A DNA stretch of 64,000 bases from Picochlorum sp. 'celeri' (Eukaryota > Chlorophyta > Trebouxiophyceae). The notes under the pieces were generated by a model. It was not told the origin of the DNA, ran no database searches, and saw only the letters and a list, made by a program, of their open reading frames with translations. Below are positions 1-11,848 of the stretch, piece by piece. The position numbers and the translations under genes were made by a program. The DNA lies in NCBI GenBank assembly GCA_010909725.1, contig JAACMV010000007.1, positions 806,001 through 870,000 on the forward strand, read 5' to 3'. Position 1 is the stretch's first letter. Each line of letters opens with the position of its first letter.

Positions 1-1
1 C

Positions 2-3000
2 TCGTCAGACATGACCAGATATATCACACAGCCTATCAAAACGATAGAGATCCACAGCTACGGAATAGTATCAGACCATAAGCCAGTCATCATGAGCATC
101 ATCGGGAAATTGCCCCATAAAGATGCTGCACCCGTGCAGAAAGAATACATGAAAAAGATTAAAACCGCAGCCAAATGCCACCCACTTGCAATGAAGGAGG
201 CGAGGAACGCATTCGAGGCTTTCCTCTCCTCATTCCAAGGTGGTGTTTGGCTCTCGGAGGAAACCCAAGGGTCTCTGCCGGAAACTGACAGACATCGGAT
301 GAGACTCGAGCAGTATCCACATATTAAACGCCAACTGGGGAAAATATGGAATCAGGCCTCGAACCAAGCAATTGAAGCACTGAAGCTGGCTTTACATCAA
401 GCCGAGGAACAGGGCATTGACCGACACATCAAAGATTGCAAACGACAGCTCCAGCAAGGGCAACAGGCAAATCGATCGGACTCACACACGTGTATCCCAA
501 ATGACGCAATGGACCAACTCTCTTATCAGCTGCTGATGAGACCCAAGGGGAGCAACTGCATTGGAAGCTTGACTGACCCAAAGTCACAGTATACGTACAC
601 CAGTCCCAAAGGCATCGCAAATTGCCTGGCCAACACGATTGCAGAGGTATCAAAGCCTCCGCAAACAAATCAGGAAGCCCAGCAGGAACTGATCGATTTG
701 ATCGCGGAGGAAGATCGCACTGTCTTCCCGACCTTTTGTGACCCCTCAGAGACAATCAGCTCACAGGAAGTCGCCAAAGCCATCAGGAAAATCCGCAACT
801 CCTGTCCTGGAGATGATGGGTTGCAGATTATTCACTACAGAAAGTTTAGCAAATGGATGTGTCCGATCTTGGCCACCCTATTTTCCGCCATCATCGCAAG
901 GAACGAGATGCCAGCCAAATTTCATCATGGCACGATCAGAGCCATTGAAAAGGGAGGAACCCTAACAGATCCCACCAATTATAGACCCATCACCCTACTC
1001 AATGTGGACTACAGAATCTTCGGGTTTATCCTGAAGGAGAGAATGACTTTGAGCCTCCAGAACTTGATTCCAGCAACGCAGACAGCCTTCCTGCCTGGAA
1101 GACAGTCAGCAGAAAACATATGGGCAGTACAGACCATCCCCCACCTCCTACACAGTGACAACAGAGAAGCATTGATCGCCCTATGCGACTTTCGCAAAGC
1201 CTATGACACGATTGATAGAAGCTTTCTGTTTCAGATATGCCATACACTCCAGATGCCAGACTACCTGGTGAGATGGATTCAACTCATGCTCTGGGAGACA
1301 ACCAGTAAAGTATATGCAAACCATTGCTTTTCAGACTACAGACAGTTTCATGCAGGGCTGAGACAGGGATGCCCAGCGTCCCCGCTACTCTACCTGTTAA
1401 TTGGATTTATGCTAGCTCGCCTGGTACAACACTCAGAACTGGGCATAACAATACCATGTCCACTCCAGACAGACCCAACACAGTCAGATACAGCCTTGAA
1501 GCTATGCCTTTTCCAGTTTGCTGACGACAGCAAACTCATTCTCGAAGAAGATCAGATCCCGAGGTTTAAACAGATCATGGCGCTGTTCGCTGAGGCAACA
1601 GGGCAGCACTTGAACAAGGAGAAGACAAAACTCTTGCCCATAGGCGCCCTCAAGACCCTGCACCAAAAGCAACAGATTGATGACTTCAAGGTCACAACAG
1701 AAGCAAAAATCCTAGGTGTGACACTACACTGCGGAATTGAAGCTCCGACATACCAATGGCAAAGCAAAATGTCCCAACTCCAGCAGCTCACGGATAAAAT
1801 CAAGCGTATGACAGGACTGTCCATCTTTGCAAAATTTGACCTCTTCAACAAATTTGTCACCTCCAAAGTACTCTATGCTGCAGAATTTATCTATACTCCG
1901 CCATCCATAGTCGAGGGCATTCACAAGATGGCGAGGAAGCTTTTACCACCAGATGCACCATGCTGGAAAAACGAAGCAATACAGTCGAGAGCCGATCTTG
2001 GCGGCCTGGGCATGCTCCCCTTTCGGGAACATATCAAGGCCCGTCAATATAAATGGCTCATCAAGCTTCTCGTGTTAGGCACCACCACCGTCTGGTCTAC
2101 GCTGGTATGGAATGCCACAGCACACCACAGAAGAACCAACAGGCCAACAAAGGTCATGGCTCTCAGGCTCCTCACCCAGCCGTGTGAGTTACCGGGAGTC
2201 CACCCGGCTCTCATGGAATACAGCGAGGACAACGAGATCTCATTGCACTCGCTGATCAACTCAGTATTCAGGAAGCCAACAGAAGAACGACAGTGGAACT
2301 ACTGCTGGCATCGCTACAAGGGAAACCTGTTGCCACTCCACAAGTATACGGTGAAAGATGGCACTCGCCTGATCACCATTAACTCGCCAGACCCGGTCAA
2401 ATGGCAGCAAGCGACCAACAATCAGATTGCTTGGATACACACTGTGAGCGAGATACGGCCCAGGTTCGGAAAGATGCTGGGAAACATTAGGAAATGGTGG
2501 AGAGCACGGGTGCCCAACCCGTGGAAGGAGATCATATGGCATATAAACTCAGGAGGGCTCCTCGTGAGTCATCTCCCAGCGGAGAGGCGCAAGGACTGTG
2601 CATGTGGACATTCGAAGGCATCAATGGACCATTATGCCCGAGAATGCCCTATTGCCAAACATGTCTACAGCCTCCTCAAACCAGAAAGCATGCTTGCTGG
2701 AACAAACAGCCATTTCCAACTCCTCCTTCACAACATATGGAGCAACACATCTCCAAAGGATGTGGACGATGCCATATGGACAGAGATCAGTATTATTACC
2801 ATCAATGCTTTGGATGTGGGCCGTAAAACAGCCTACAGACTCCTCCACCACTCCACCACAGAACATCCACCACAGCCACAGGATATCATCAGGAAGGCCA
2901 GTCACACAGCAGAGCAGTACTTCTGGGAACTGCTGAAACAACGAAAGTCAAGCTTCCCTCCACCATCGCCAACAATGAAAGAGTTGCCATTCCTGAAATG

Positions 3001-3085
3001 GCAACCTGCTAACAGACGTTGGGTGTTGCAGAAACCCCTGGTATGGACTCTGACTAGGAACAGAACAGCTACACTCGAACAGTGA
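2..3085 (+). mobile_element. Non-LTR (LINE) retrotransposon ORF2, 5' truncated by window edge
   Basis: The frame is open from base 2 to the TGA at 3083-3085 (over 1020 codons), so the start lies outside the window. The first residues carry SDHKPV, the last motif of an APE-type endonuclease. A reverse transcriptase follows, with the YRPITLLNVDYRI block near residue 320, the ALCDFRKAYDTI block near 395, LRQGCPASPLL near 450 and the catalytic FADDS near 500. The C-terminus has a CxC-x7-H-x4-C knuckle (CACGHSKASMDHYAREC) like the zf-RVT domain. The order endonuclease-RT-zinc knuckle is that of L1/Tx1-type LINEs. No stop or frameshift interrupts it, so it may be a young, possibly active copy. The clade is not resolved. 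Confidence 0.93.
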
Positions 3086-3734
3086 ACAAGGAAGCGCTTG
3101 TCACTTCCTACATAGACCTTAGCATTAAAGAGAGACTAAAGTCAGATTTGCCCGAAGTATGATGGCCCAACTGCTCCTGTACGGTTTAGTGGTACCCATG
3201 GTAAAAATTTCACAACCTGGAGCAGTCGTCATACGGACGGTCGAGGAAATCTGTTTCATTCACTATGCTACACTGGCTCCAACAAAACACTACAGAGAAG
3301 TATGTCCAATGGACAATGTACAGGTCAGGAGGTTTTGTATCCCTTGATAAATTTCTCAACATTTTATTTAGGGATTTCCTCCTGTGGGGCTTGTATGATT
3401 TGGAGGAAATTCGTCATATTTTTCGACTGTGTAATAATCCCCTATAAAAAAAATAAAAACGATTTGATGCAAATAAAATGATGACATGCTGTTCATCCCC
3501 CCCTGTGCAGGCCATGGGTAGTAATTTGTTCTTAAACATCATCCTGATTGTGTCATTCTTGGCAATTCTGTCAGCCGCGCTTGGCTATTTGTAGTAAAAT
3601 AGGATTGGTGTTTCATTCAAAGCAACGAAGAAGCAAGGGCAATCATCTGTTTTTTATGCTCGCAATGCCCATCTAGAGCAATAATATATTAATTTTGTAT
3701 GTATTAAAAAAGAACACCGTTATCGTCGTGATTT
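3086..3734. other. LINE 3' flank and intergenic DNA
   Basis: No credible gene. The first part is probably the 3' UTR of the retrotransposon. An A-rich stretch at 3444-3461 (eight A then AAAAC) could be the remains of its poly(A) end. The rest is AT-rich and serves as upstream DNA for the glutaredoxin gene. Confidence 0.4.
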
Positions 3735-4091
3735 ATGGGTATTGGTTTGTCTAAAACAACCGAAGAAGACATGGCATCAGCAAAAGCGATTGTCGACGCA
3801 GCTATTGCGGAGAATGCGGTGATGGTATTCAGCAAATCATATTGTCCATTTTGTATGAAAGCAAAGAGGGCGTTAGAGAGTGTATTGCCCAAAGAGAAGA
3901 TCTGTGTTATGGAATTGGAAATGCGATCAGATTGTGCTGCGATTCAGGATTATTTGTTGGAGATTACTGGGGCACGATCTGTTCCAAGGGTTTTTATTGC
4001 TGGTGAATGTATTGGGGGAGGGGATGAGACGGATGCTATGGTTCGTAGTGGGAAGATGAAAGAGTTGCTTGAAGCAAAGAATATTTTGTAA
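3735..4091 (+). CDS. Glutaredoxin (dithiol, CPFC type), possibly N-myristoylated
   Basis: This 118-residue single-exon protein is a class I glutaredoxin, which reduces disulfides and glutathionylated proteins using glutathione. The active site CPFC lies near residue 37 in the context SKSYCPFCMKAK. The conserved cis-proline is in RSVPRVFI and the glutathione-binding GGGDET follows near residue 97. Family members are about 100-120 residues. The N-terminus MGIGLSK has Gly2 and Ser6, the classic myristoylation pattern, so it may be tethered to a membrane; that is an inference. The stop is only 21 nt from the stop of the convergent XRN1 gene. Confidence 0.95.
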   Translation: MGIGLSKTTEEDMASAKAIVDAAIAENAVMVFSKSYCPFCMKAKRALESVLPKEKICVMELEMRSDCAAIQDYLLEITGARSVPRVFIAGECIGGGDETDAMVRSGKMKELLEAKNIL

Positions 4092-4112
4092 TGGTTGGTC
4101 TTACATGTAACA

Positions 4113-7100
4113 TTAATTGCTCTTCTTACCTCCTAGAAGTTTCCATATGGCATCTGCTGTCTGTGCGTTCTTGTCGTTGTTGGCAGCAGGTTGGGGTTGG
4201 ATGAGTTTGGATGATGGCATGGGTGGGGGTGGGGGGTTTGGCGCTGTGGCCTGCCTCATCTTGGACAAGAGGTCTTGTCCTGACAAGGTCTGAGGGCTAG
4301 GTGCATGTACTTGCTTGGGCAACACTCCCCGTCCGCGGCCCATACCAAAGCCTTTTGCATGTGGGTTGTCTGGTATCTTGGGAACTCTTTTTGGTGATGG
4401 CTCGGCTGCTGCTGATTTTCTAATGGTTGCTGATTCTCCTGATATTGCATGTGGGCGGGTAAGGTTGATCAGAGCGAATGGTGCAACGACTGCACCGTGG
4501 TGGCCATTGCATCTGCCTCCAAGATCAGTGCCACCTTCAAATGGGGTGTCAAACAACACCTCCAGAAACTTGTCATGGACACCAATCACTGTCCCACGAA
4601 TTCCAAATGGAGGAATTCCAGTGGCACCTGCTGAGACGACTCTGTCACCAAGGGCAAAGGATCCACCTGAGAATGCAGCCATAAGTCCTCCTGGTTCTAT
4701 AGGCGGAAGGAGGAGGGCTGGGGATACTGATTCCATTTCAACAGTTGTTGGCGTAGTTCCGTGTTTTGGCAGCGATGCTTGGAATATTCTGATTCCATCT
4801 TCTGATGCCACGAGGGCAGATGCTTTTACCAATTTGCGCTTGGCTGATGGTAAGCTTGAAAGCCATGATTTGATGGCTGTCAATTCCTTCAATGCAGCCT
4901 CTCGCTCCATCCCTGGGAAGAGGTTTTCCAAGGTTACTTTATCCTCTTCAAGCATCGCCCAGACGTTTGGATATTTTGTCTTGTATGATTTCAGTACAGA
5001 TATGAGTGCATTGCTGTATGCCCATGTAGCTTTTCTGTTTGGGTCTGATGATTCTACTGATGTACTGAAATCTGGCACAACCAGGCTGTTCTTACCATCC
5101 TTCACATACAGACCGATATCGATTGATTCATTTCTTCCTGAACCTGTTCGTACCCAAAAATTGCCAGTGATTCTTCCCAACGCTTTTGGTGAGACGCCGA
5201 GAATCCTGCTGACTTTGAATGCAGGTATGTACTGGGTCTGCATGGATGGGAGCAGTCTTTTTGCCGAGGCTTGGATAGCAGCTGATGTCTCTGGCATAGT
5301 CTCCAGTATGATTCGGTATCTAGACTTATTTATATCTTTTGTCTTGTCTGATAATGGTTTTCCAGAGCCATTCTTTCCAAATGGACCTGAGTGAGTGATT
5401 GTTGCTGTGCATCCATAGTAGGCCTTGCCTAGGAATAACGCTTTTGATCCCACCTTGAAGTCATACCATGCAACGCTGTCATCTTTGGATAAAAGCTTTG
5501 GATCAAATCGGGGATCTGGAGAAGGGTTTTTCCGCAGAGTCATTTGTAACGGGTAGACATGCGTGTCTTTTGAAAACCTCTTCTCTATAGACCCATCAAC
5601 TTGTCGAATGAGACCTTCCACAGGCCTCACATGGACCAGTAAATGTATCTTTCCAAGATCAACTCCATACTTGGTCAGGTATTCGTTCTGTAAATTAGCC
5701 GTCTCTATGTCCCATTTGTTTGATGTGCTCTTGTTTCCTGATGCAGATATACATTCAAGCGGGTCTGAGACCTTTTCGACGATAGATTCTTTGACGTAGG
5801 GCCATCCAACCCACGCTCTTTGCTTCAGCACGGCTTTCGAAATGCCTTGGGCTGTTAAGAGATCTTCACTAATACCTTGGGTCAGATTTTTGAACTTTAG
5901 AATCAGGGACTCTTTCCTTGATCTCATGCCAAATACATCGACACCAGCCTTCTCAAGTCGTCCATAGACAGCAAGAGTTTTTAGAGTAGGGAACCCAGCA
6001 ATCGTTGATATGCCTACCTTTGTCCCTTGGACCAATGCAGGTTGGAACCCTTTCTCTCCTTTGGGCAGTGGAGGTGGTGCTGGTCTGGCCTTTGCTGAAC
6101 TGTTGCATCTCACAACATCCGGAAGATGGCTCGGCAAGGTCGAGGTGCAAAATGTTTTTTCGCCTGCCTTTGGACTATGTGAAAATACAATGATGCTTCC
6201 TGCACTATTTCTTTTCCTTTCTGCTGGAGTCAGCGCCCCAGTTGGCACGCTCTGTATTGCTCGCAAAAGCCTGTCCTGGTCAATGAATGGTACTTGAACC
6301 ACACCTTCCCATTCAGCCCTTTTTCCTTCTGTATCGACATGGAAATCCACCGGATAAAAGTCGACAATTGGAGAGTTTGGATCTTTCATGAGGTGTCTGT
6401 AGGGCTCGGGAAGAAGATTGCAACTTGATGCAGGCTGCACAGCCATCAGCTGCTCAAATGGCAAGAATGGCCTTCCAGCTACAAATTTCACTTCTATTTC
6501 TCCTAGATTGACACAGTCGGAAACCATTGGCGCATAGTGATAGCTGTAAAACCACTCCCAGGATGCCACACCCCTGTAGTAATACTCCAAAACCCAATGA
6601 ATTCCTTCCAGGAAAGCAGCAACTACTTTCCTCCGGTCATCCGACGTAGGGCACTTTAGTTTCTCGCGATAGTAGCGCTCTTTCCAGGCTAACAGTCCCT
6701 GCTCCTTGTCACCTTGTTCGAAAAATGCTCTGGCCTCCTTGCTCATCATGGTTGGCTCAACATCTTTGGGCTTTTTCTCATCAACTTCTGCAGCACTATC
6801 TGATTCAGCTGCTAGAATCTCTAACTCGTGCCCTTCTAGAGAAAGAGCCGAAAAATCCTCTGGAACCTCACTATCTACTGCGCTGTCACCGAAAGCTTCG
6901 TCAATTTCTTGGGGCTTGTTCTTATTCATCCTCCTTTCCTTCTTTGATTCGTATTCCTCCGCATCATTTGCTCTTTGTTCCAAAGTTTCAGCTTCAAATG
7001 TTGCCAGCTCGCTCAAGAACAATTCAAAGCGACCTCTATGCAAACTTCCAGCATGGGTGAGATACCCACCCATCTTTGGCAAAAGCTTCTTGTATGTTGT

Positions 7101-8259
7101 AAACATCAAGTCAAGAGACCCCTCATTTATATCACATGTTGGAAGGGGTGGAAGGAAATCATTACCCACCAACATGCAGAACAACACAAAGTCATCGATG
7201 ATTCTTTCAATATCAAAACCAAACTTCAATGACTTGGCATACGGCTCAAACTCGAGCTGAATATAGTCCCTCAACAACCTGCATGGATACACAATAGTGA
7301 TTGGATATGCCATCAAACAACACTCGATTCGGCTCGAATCAAATATACACACATACCCTATCTGAAATAGGACGAAATGCTCTTCGCTTGGATTTTCAAG
7401 AGCCTCCCGAATAGGCTGCCCCTTATTCTTATAACTCACAACTTCTCGTAGTAAGCAAAAGTGAGGCTCGTGGGTCACCAATGAAAGCATAATCAAGTCA
7501 GCATCCAAACCATAAAGACAATGCCTCAAATTAGGCTCATACTCTGGGCTTTTCTTTGCCCATCGGATGTATTCCATTACTTTATGCTCACCCTCCCCTG
7601 GCACATCATGGCCCGAGAATACAATCGTGGGTACTTGCCACAAAGGATCTTCAGAAATTTTATGTCGAATGAAGAATCTGAGATGCTCTGCCAACCGCTC
7701 CATAAACGGTGTCCCAGGTGTGATGCAATTGGAATCAAAAGGCTCTGCCATGGCCCCTGCCTCTTCGCCACGTTCCTTACTCTCGGCCGCTCTCTGCGCC
7801 GCTTCACGAGCCGTCTTGAATCTTCTGGCTCTTTGTTGGTTCATTTTCGCTCGCGGTGCGACCCCATCAATTGCCATGAACATCAACTTCTGAGGCTTGA
7901 CAATATGAAACAATTTATCAAGGTACATGAAAATCTTCTTTATCATCTCCTCCTCCGTCAATTTCGTATCTGGATCATTCCCATGTGTGCAATTGTGTAC
8001 AATGCCATTCATATCGAGGTAAAAGTTATCAATAACAGGGACAACAGTGGCCCCGCCAGGCTGGTTCACCAAGGGATATCGCTCACTGAGCCATCTGTAG
8101 AATTTTGGAATCCCTGCAGCACATGTATATCAATATTAAACAGTACTTCATGGCATCTCAGGCTATACCAGGCTAAACACAGTGCCCGTGACACCGAGCA
8201 GTCCATCTTCCGATACTCAGGGCCAGATCACAGTCTATCAATCGATGAACCGTACCCAT
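4113..8259 (-). CDS. XRN1: XRN1-type 5'-3' exoribonuclease
   Basis: Degrades decapped or cleaved RNA in the 5'-3' direction, normally in the cytoplasm. Proposed exons: 8259-8256, 8113-7357 and 7278-4113, giving 1308 residues. Exon 1 holds only ATG plus G; splicing yields MGIPKFYRWLSERYP, the universal XRN N-terminus. The second intron (7279-7356, 78 nt) has no stop and would add 26 residues in the middle of the conserved FVLFQIG-LLRDYIQLEF block, so it is removed. Catalytic motifs present: YLDMNGIVHNC, DGVAPRAKMNQQRARRF, GEGEHKVMEYIR, GLDADLIML and VGNDFLPP. The long C-terminal part with an SH3-like GDRVVSAG segment and a Pro-rich tail points to XRN1 rather than XRN2. ATG at 8259 is chosen because of the MG-IPKF match. 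Confidence 0.93.
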
Positions 8260-8705
8260 AATGTAATTATGTGATAATTTACTGCTTGAAAATACCGAGG
8301 ACTGCCGTTCTTAAAATGTCTGTTTCGAATCTCACGTGAATGAAAGTTTCAAATATCTAGGCTCGATATCATGCGATACTATACATCATAGAGGTATATG
8401 TATGTGAAATTTAACTATTTGGACTTTATCAGGGTGCATCAGGGTGGACGGTTCTTGTTTTGGTCCCATGGTGAGCATGAGCAGCCAGAGGTCGGTCTGC
8501 TTCATTCCCTGCCTTGAGCCAATGGCAACTGCAATACCAACTGGTATTGTTGCTTTAGCATGTGTGGTGTGCGAGACTGTCCATACATATGGTCTTACTA
8601 TGAATGATACTACATGTGACTAGAAATATCTATGAGGGAATAAATAGAGATATCGCGCGTGGGCCATCTAGTCCTGAGTTGAATTTCTCAGGATTGGTCT
8701 GCCTG
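8260..8705. other. Intergenic: XRN1 upstream region and 3' flank of SUMO protease
   Basis: About 450 nt between two minus-strand genes. It should contain the XRN1 promoter. I see no RNA gene, and the short open frames show no motif. Confidence 0.4.
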
Positions 8706-11324
8706 TCAGCCAGGTAGTCTAGCAATTCCTTTGCGGAGTTTGTTTCTGATGGGTTTACTAATTTCAGCTAATTTCTTCGCATTTGGGAACCTCTTTGTCT
8801 TCTTCCGAGCAAAAACATTCTTTGGTTTTGACTTCTTGGGGCTCTCAGCAATTTCAATAGCATCGTCATCTGGAGTTGATACTGACACTAAGGACACATC
8901 TGGCGTGTTTCTCAGTTGCCTCTTTCTTTTCAAATCCTTTAGAACATGGCTGGAGCGAAAGATTGGTGTTGTGGTTTCCTTCTTCTCTACATGGATCTTG
9001 TCCTCTGTGAGGTCAGAGTGATGAATGATATCGAGCTCCTGGTCATCATCAGACATGATGACGTTTTTATTTTTTGTTCGAACTGTGGGAACGTTTTGGT
9101 CATCGGACATCGAAGGCGATTCTTCGATTGCATCTTCACTGCTCAAGGTTTTGGCTGGACTGGCCTTCTCTGAGGTCTTCTCGAGACAGATTTCAACATC
9201 ATCACTCTCTTCTTCTGATGCTTCAGGGAGATCCTCCCATGATGGAGGATTGTAGTGGCCTTCATGTTTGAGATTCTCCAGCTTGTTCATCAAAAATGTT
9301 GCTTTGTGAGTATCATCCGTGGACAGGTTTTCAAACTTCCACCTCCCATGATCATCCATAACCCCTGCATTGACTGCCATTGCCTTGAGAACCATTCTTG
9401 CGAGATGATGCCTTAGATCACTCGCATTTTCACTTTGAAACCAGTTTTTGGATAAGAATGTTGGCATCTTTGCATAAATTGGTTTCCTGGATCCTTTAAA
9501 TAAATCTCTTCCTCTTCCTGTCGGCACCATTTGTGCATTGATCTTTGCAGGCAAATGTGCCAAGAAGTGGTCAGCGAAAGCACAAACAAAGCAGCCACAG
9601 TCGTAATAATTATCCTGCATAGGGAGCGCTGGTCTTCGGACTTTCATGGACAAAAAGTTCCTCGGTGTATCAGGGTTTTTCTCTGTCCAAGCCTTTGGTA
9701 CATTATCTCCTTCCTGCTTGAGTTTTGCTGTCCACTCGTTCTGAAGGTATCGCTTAATGAGCTTTGCTATTTTATCACTTCCATGTCCACCTGGAGGCCT
9801 TAGAGAATCTAAATGAATCATGAATGCTTCCTCGTGCTTTTTAACCTCTTTAACATTGCATGTGGGCATTTTTATTTGTGCCCCAGGATGACACACAATA
9901 ATCAATGACCAATGCAATTGGTCATGAATGGGAATGAAGAGGAAATCTTTGGAAAACATGTCAAACTTTTTGGTCCAGCTCTTTGTCACATCATAGCAAC
10001 GAAGAGCTTGAAGGGAAAGCTTATCCAAACCCTCTACTGAACCAACAAGGGCTTGCGTCTCATCAGAAATTGCTGTTTCAGATGATGTATCCGACAGCTT
10101 CTTGTAAAAGAACGAATTGAAAAAGTAGCAGCGCTTTGCATCTTCTGGATTTTCGTCCTGGAGTTTCTGCTCCAAATACTTCATATAGTAATCGATGCAG
10201 GAATCATTTAAAAATTCCTCTGGACCCAAACGGAAGTAATCTCGAAGCACAAACGAAACTGACCCATGGCCACCAGCGGGTGGCATCGAGCATTTCAGCT
10301 CGTCCAAAATGGGATCTGTTTCTACTTTGCTAGACTGCCGTGTTTTCCGTTGATTCTGACTCACAACTGCCCTTGTGAAAGCAGCACCTTTCTTTTGTTT
10401 ATCATCTGCTTCCTCGTCCTCACTGCTGAGAAGAATGGGATCCGCCTCTGTTCCAATTCCTTTGGCTGATACTTCAGCCTTACTATCAGATTTGGGTATC
10501 TCTGGCTTTTTAGTCGAAGCAGCAAAATTCATGACTGCCAGATCACCCCTGCTCATCTTCAGAACAATCTGGTCCTTCTTATCAATATGCTGATTATCCA
10601 AGGTTTTCTCACCAGTTGCATGTGAGTTCGCAAACTTCATACATTTTCTACAGATCTTCATTCTCTTTCCACCAATATCTAAAATGAAATTCGTCCTTCT
10701 AACCTTTCCATCCTCCTTGTACGTCGTTGTCTCTCCACAACGAGAGCAGAGGTCTTTCTTTGCCTTCTGTTTTCTAGGAGCCTTCGCGACAGTTTGAACA
10801 TGCGGCAAAGACTGCTGCTGACCCATAAATTTATCCACCGTCACTTTCGGCAACCGTCTGCGTGTGTCGTCATCTTGAACGGCAGCAGCTCTACTGTTCT
10901 CTTTTGCTATCTTCAACCATGATGACGAGATTGCCTTGAGGCTCTCTGTCTGCTCATCCACAGTCTCTTTCTTTTTCACCGCTTCTATTTGCTCTCTTTC
11001 CTTTTGTTCTCGCTGTTTTCGGCGCGATTGCCTGACAAAAATCAAAACTTGTGCATACTGTGATGCCAGTACTTCAAGCTTTCTCCATTGACCCTCCATA
11101 TTGGGAAGCACACGCAAACGTTCTCCTGTTGCTCTCCTCCTTACCAGAAAATTGTCTAAATAGGATAAAGCCAACTCTGGTTGCCACGTTTTCAGCTCTG
11201 TTTCGAGTTCCTCAGGGGACATGGCCTCTGCCTTCCTCAACTCCATGGAATACAGACTCGTGTTCCAAAGATTGATTCGCCGAGGAGGCTCCGTTGGGTC
11301 ATCTAAAAACGATAAATCTTCCAT
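8706..11324 (-). CDS. SUMO-specific protease, ULP2/SENP6-7-like (peptidase C48)
   Basis: An 872-residue protein with a Ulp1-type cysteine protease domain, which removes SUMO from proteins, often in the nucleus. The triad is visible: His in LHWSLIIV near residue 466, Asp in MIHLDSLRPPG near 510 and Gln/Cys in MQDNYYDCGCFVC near 570. The entry block FRLGPEEFLNDSCIDYYMKYL lies before it. An insertion between the His and Asp blocks and long flanking regions fit the ULP2 branch. Near residues 195-235 are CSRC and CRKC pairs that could form a zinc ribbon, unusual for the family. The C-terminus is acidic, then basic and Lys/Arg-rich, suggesting a nuclear protein. Single exon; ATG at 11324. Confidence 0.92.
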   Translation of the reverse strand: MEDLSFLDDPTEPPRRINLWNTSLYSMELRKAEAMSPEELETELKTWQPELALSYLDNFLVRRRATGERLRVLPNMEGQWRKLEVLASQYAQVLIFVRQSRRKQREQKEREQIEAVKKKETVDEQTESLKAISSSWLKIAKENSRAAAVQDDDTRRRLPKVTVDKFMGQQQSLPHVQTVAKAPRKQKAKKDLCSRCGETTTYKEDGKVRRTNFILDIGGKRMKICRKCMKFANSHATGEKTLDNQHIDKKDQIVLKMSRGDLAVMNFAASTKKPEIPKSDSKAEVSAKGIGTEADPILLSSEDEEADDKQKKGAAFTRAVVSQNQRKTRQSSKVETDPILDELKCSMPPAGGHGSVSFVLRDYFRLGPEEFLNDSCIDYYMKYLEQKLQDENPEDAKRCYFFNSFFYKKLSDTSSETAISDETQALVGSVEGLDKLSLQALRCYDVTKSWTKKFDMFSKDFLFIPIHDQLHWSLIIVCHPGAQIKMPTCNVKEVKKHEEAFMIHLDSLRPPGGHGSDKIAKLIKRYLQNEWTAKLKQEGDNVPKAWTEKNPDTPRNFLSMKVRRPALPMQDNYYDCGCFVCAFADHFLAHLPAKINAQMVPTGRGRDLFKGSRKPIYAKMPTFLSKNWFQSENASDLRHHLARMVLKAMAVNAGVMDDHGRWKFENLSTDDTHKATFLMNKLENLKHEGHYNPPSWEDLPEASEEESDDVEICLEKTSEKASPAKTLSSEDAIEESPSMSDDQNVPTVRTKNKNVIMSDDDQELDIIHHSDLTEDKIHVEKKETTTPIFRSSHVLKDLKRKRQLRNTPDVSLVSVSTPDDDAIEIAESPKKSKPKNVFARKKTKRFPNAKKLAEISKPIRNKLRKGIARLPG

Positions 11325-11848
11325 GTTCCAATGTAGGGATGGCGCTCCTCTGCAGAAACAAGTACCAATCCAGGGACCACACCTTCTTGCTGTTCAAACT
11401 AGGCGCCGTTGAGCAACAAGAGCATGGGCCGCGTTCAGCAGGTCTTCTGATTCCTTGCAATACTTTTATATACTCTAGGGGCTCAGCATACTGCTCAAAG
11501 CCTCCATGGACCGCTGTTGTTCCCAGTCGTTGTTGTTATTGTTGGGCCTGTTCAAAACTCATAGGGAGCATATCCGCCCCTGTTCCCACACATATCCGTT
11601 ATCTTTCAGACTTTTCCACCAAATAATAAAACGCGAGCGTTTTCTGAGTTACTGGTCCTTTGGTGGCGATGAAGAGACCCGCTCCGTTCGGAAGGAACTC
11701 TCCGTAATATGAATGTGCTTTCATGGACCTAGAAGAATCAATTCACGCACGGATCATGCCCATGAACTGATTTAATTGACTCAAAAAGGAAGATTCATCC
11801 ATTGCTGTGGATAGAAACGCAGTAAACCTGTTGCAACAACTAAACCAC
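11325..11848. promoter_or_regulatory. Divergent intergenic region (SUMO protease / SDR)
   Basis: A 524-nt spacer between two divergent genes, so both promoters must lie here. No clear TATA box or RNA gene was seen. An open frame continues upstream of the SDR ATG to 11807 but has no ATG. Confidence 0.35.

Noticed and set aside
4315..5394. 359-codon open frame on the plus strand
   Set aside because: It is antisense to XRN1, has no motif, and XRN1 is conserved throughout. Same for 6706-7260 and 7521-8261.
8407..8640. Minus-strand frame with a hydrophobic IPVGIAVAIGS segment
   Set aside because: No ATG at a sensible place, no recognisable family, and it lies in a normal promoter-3' flank interval.
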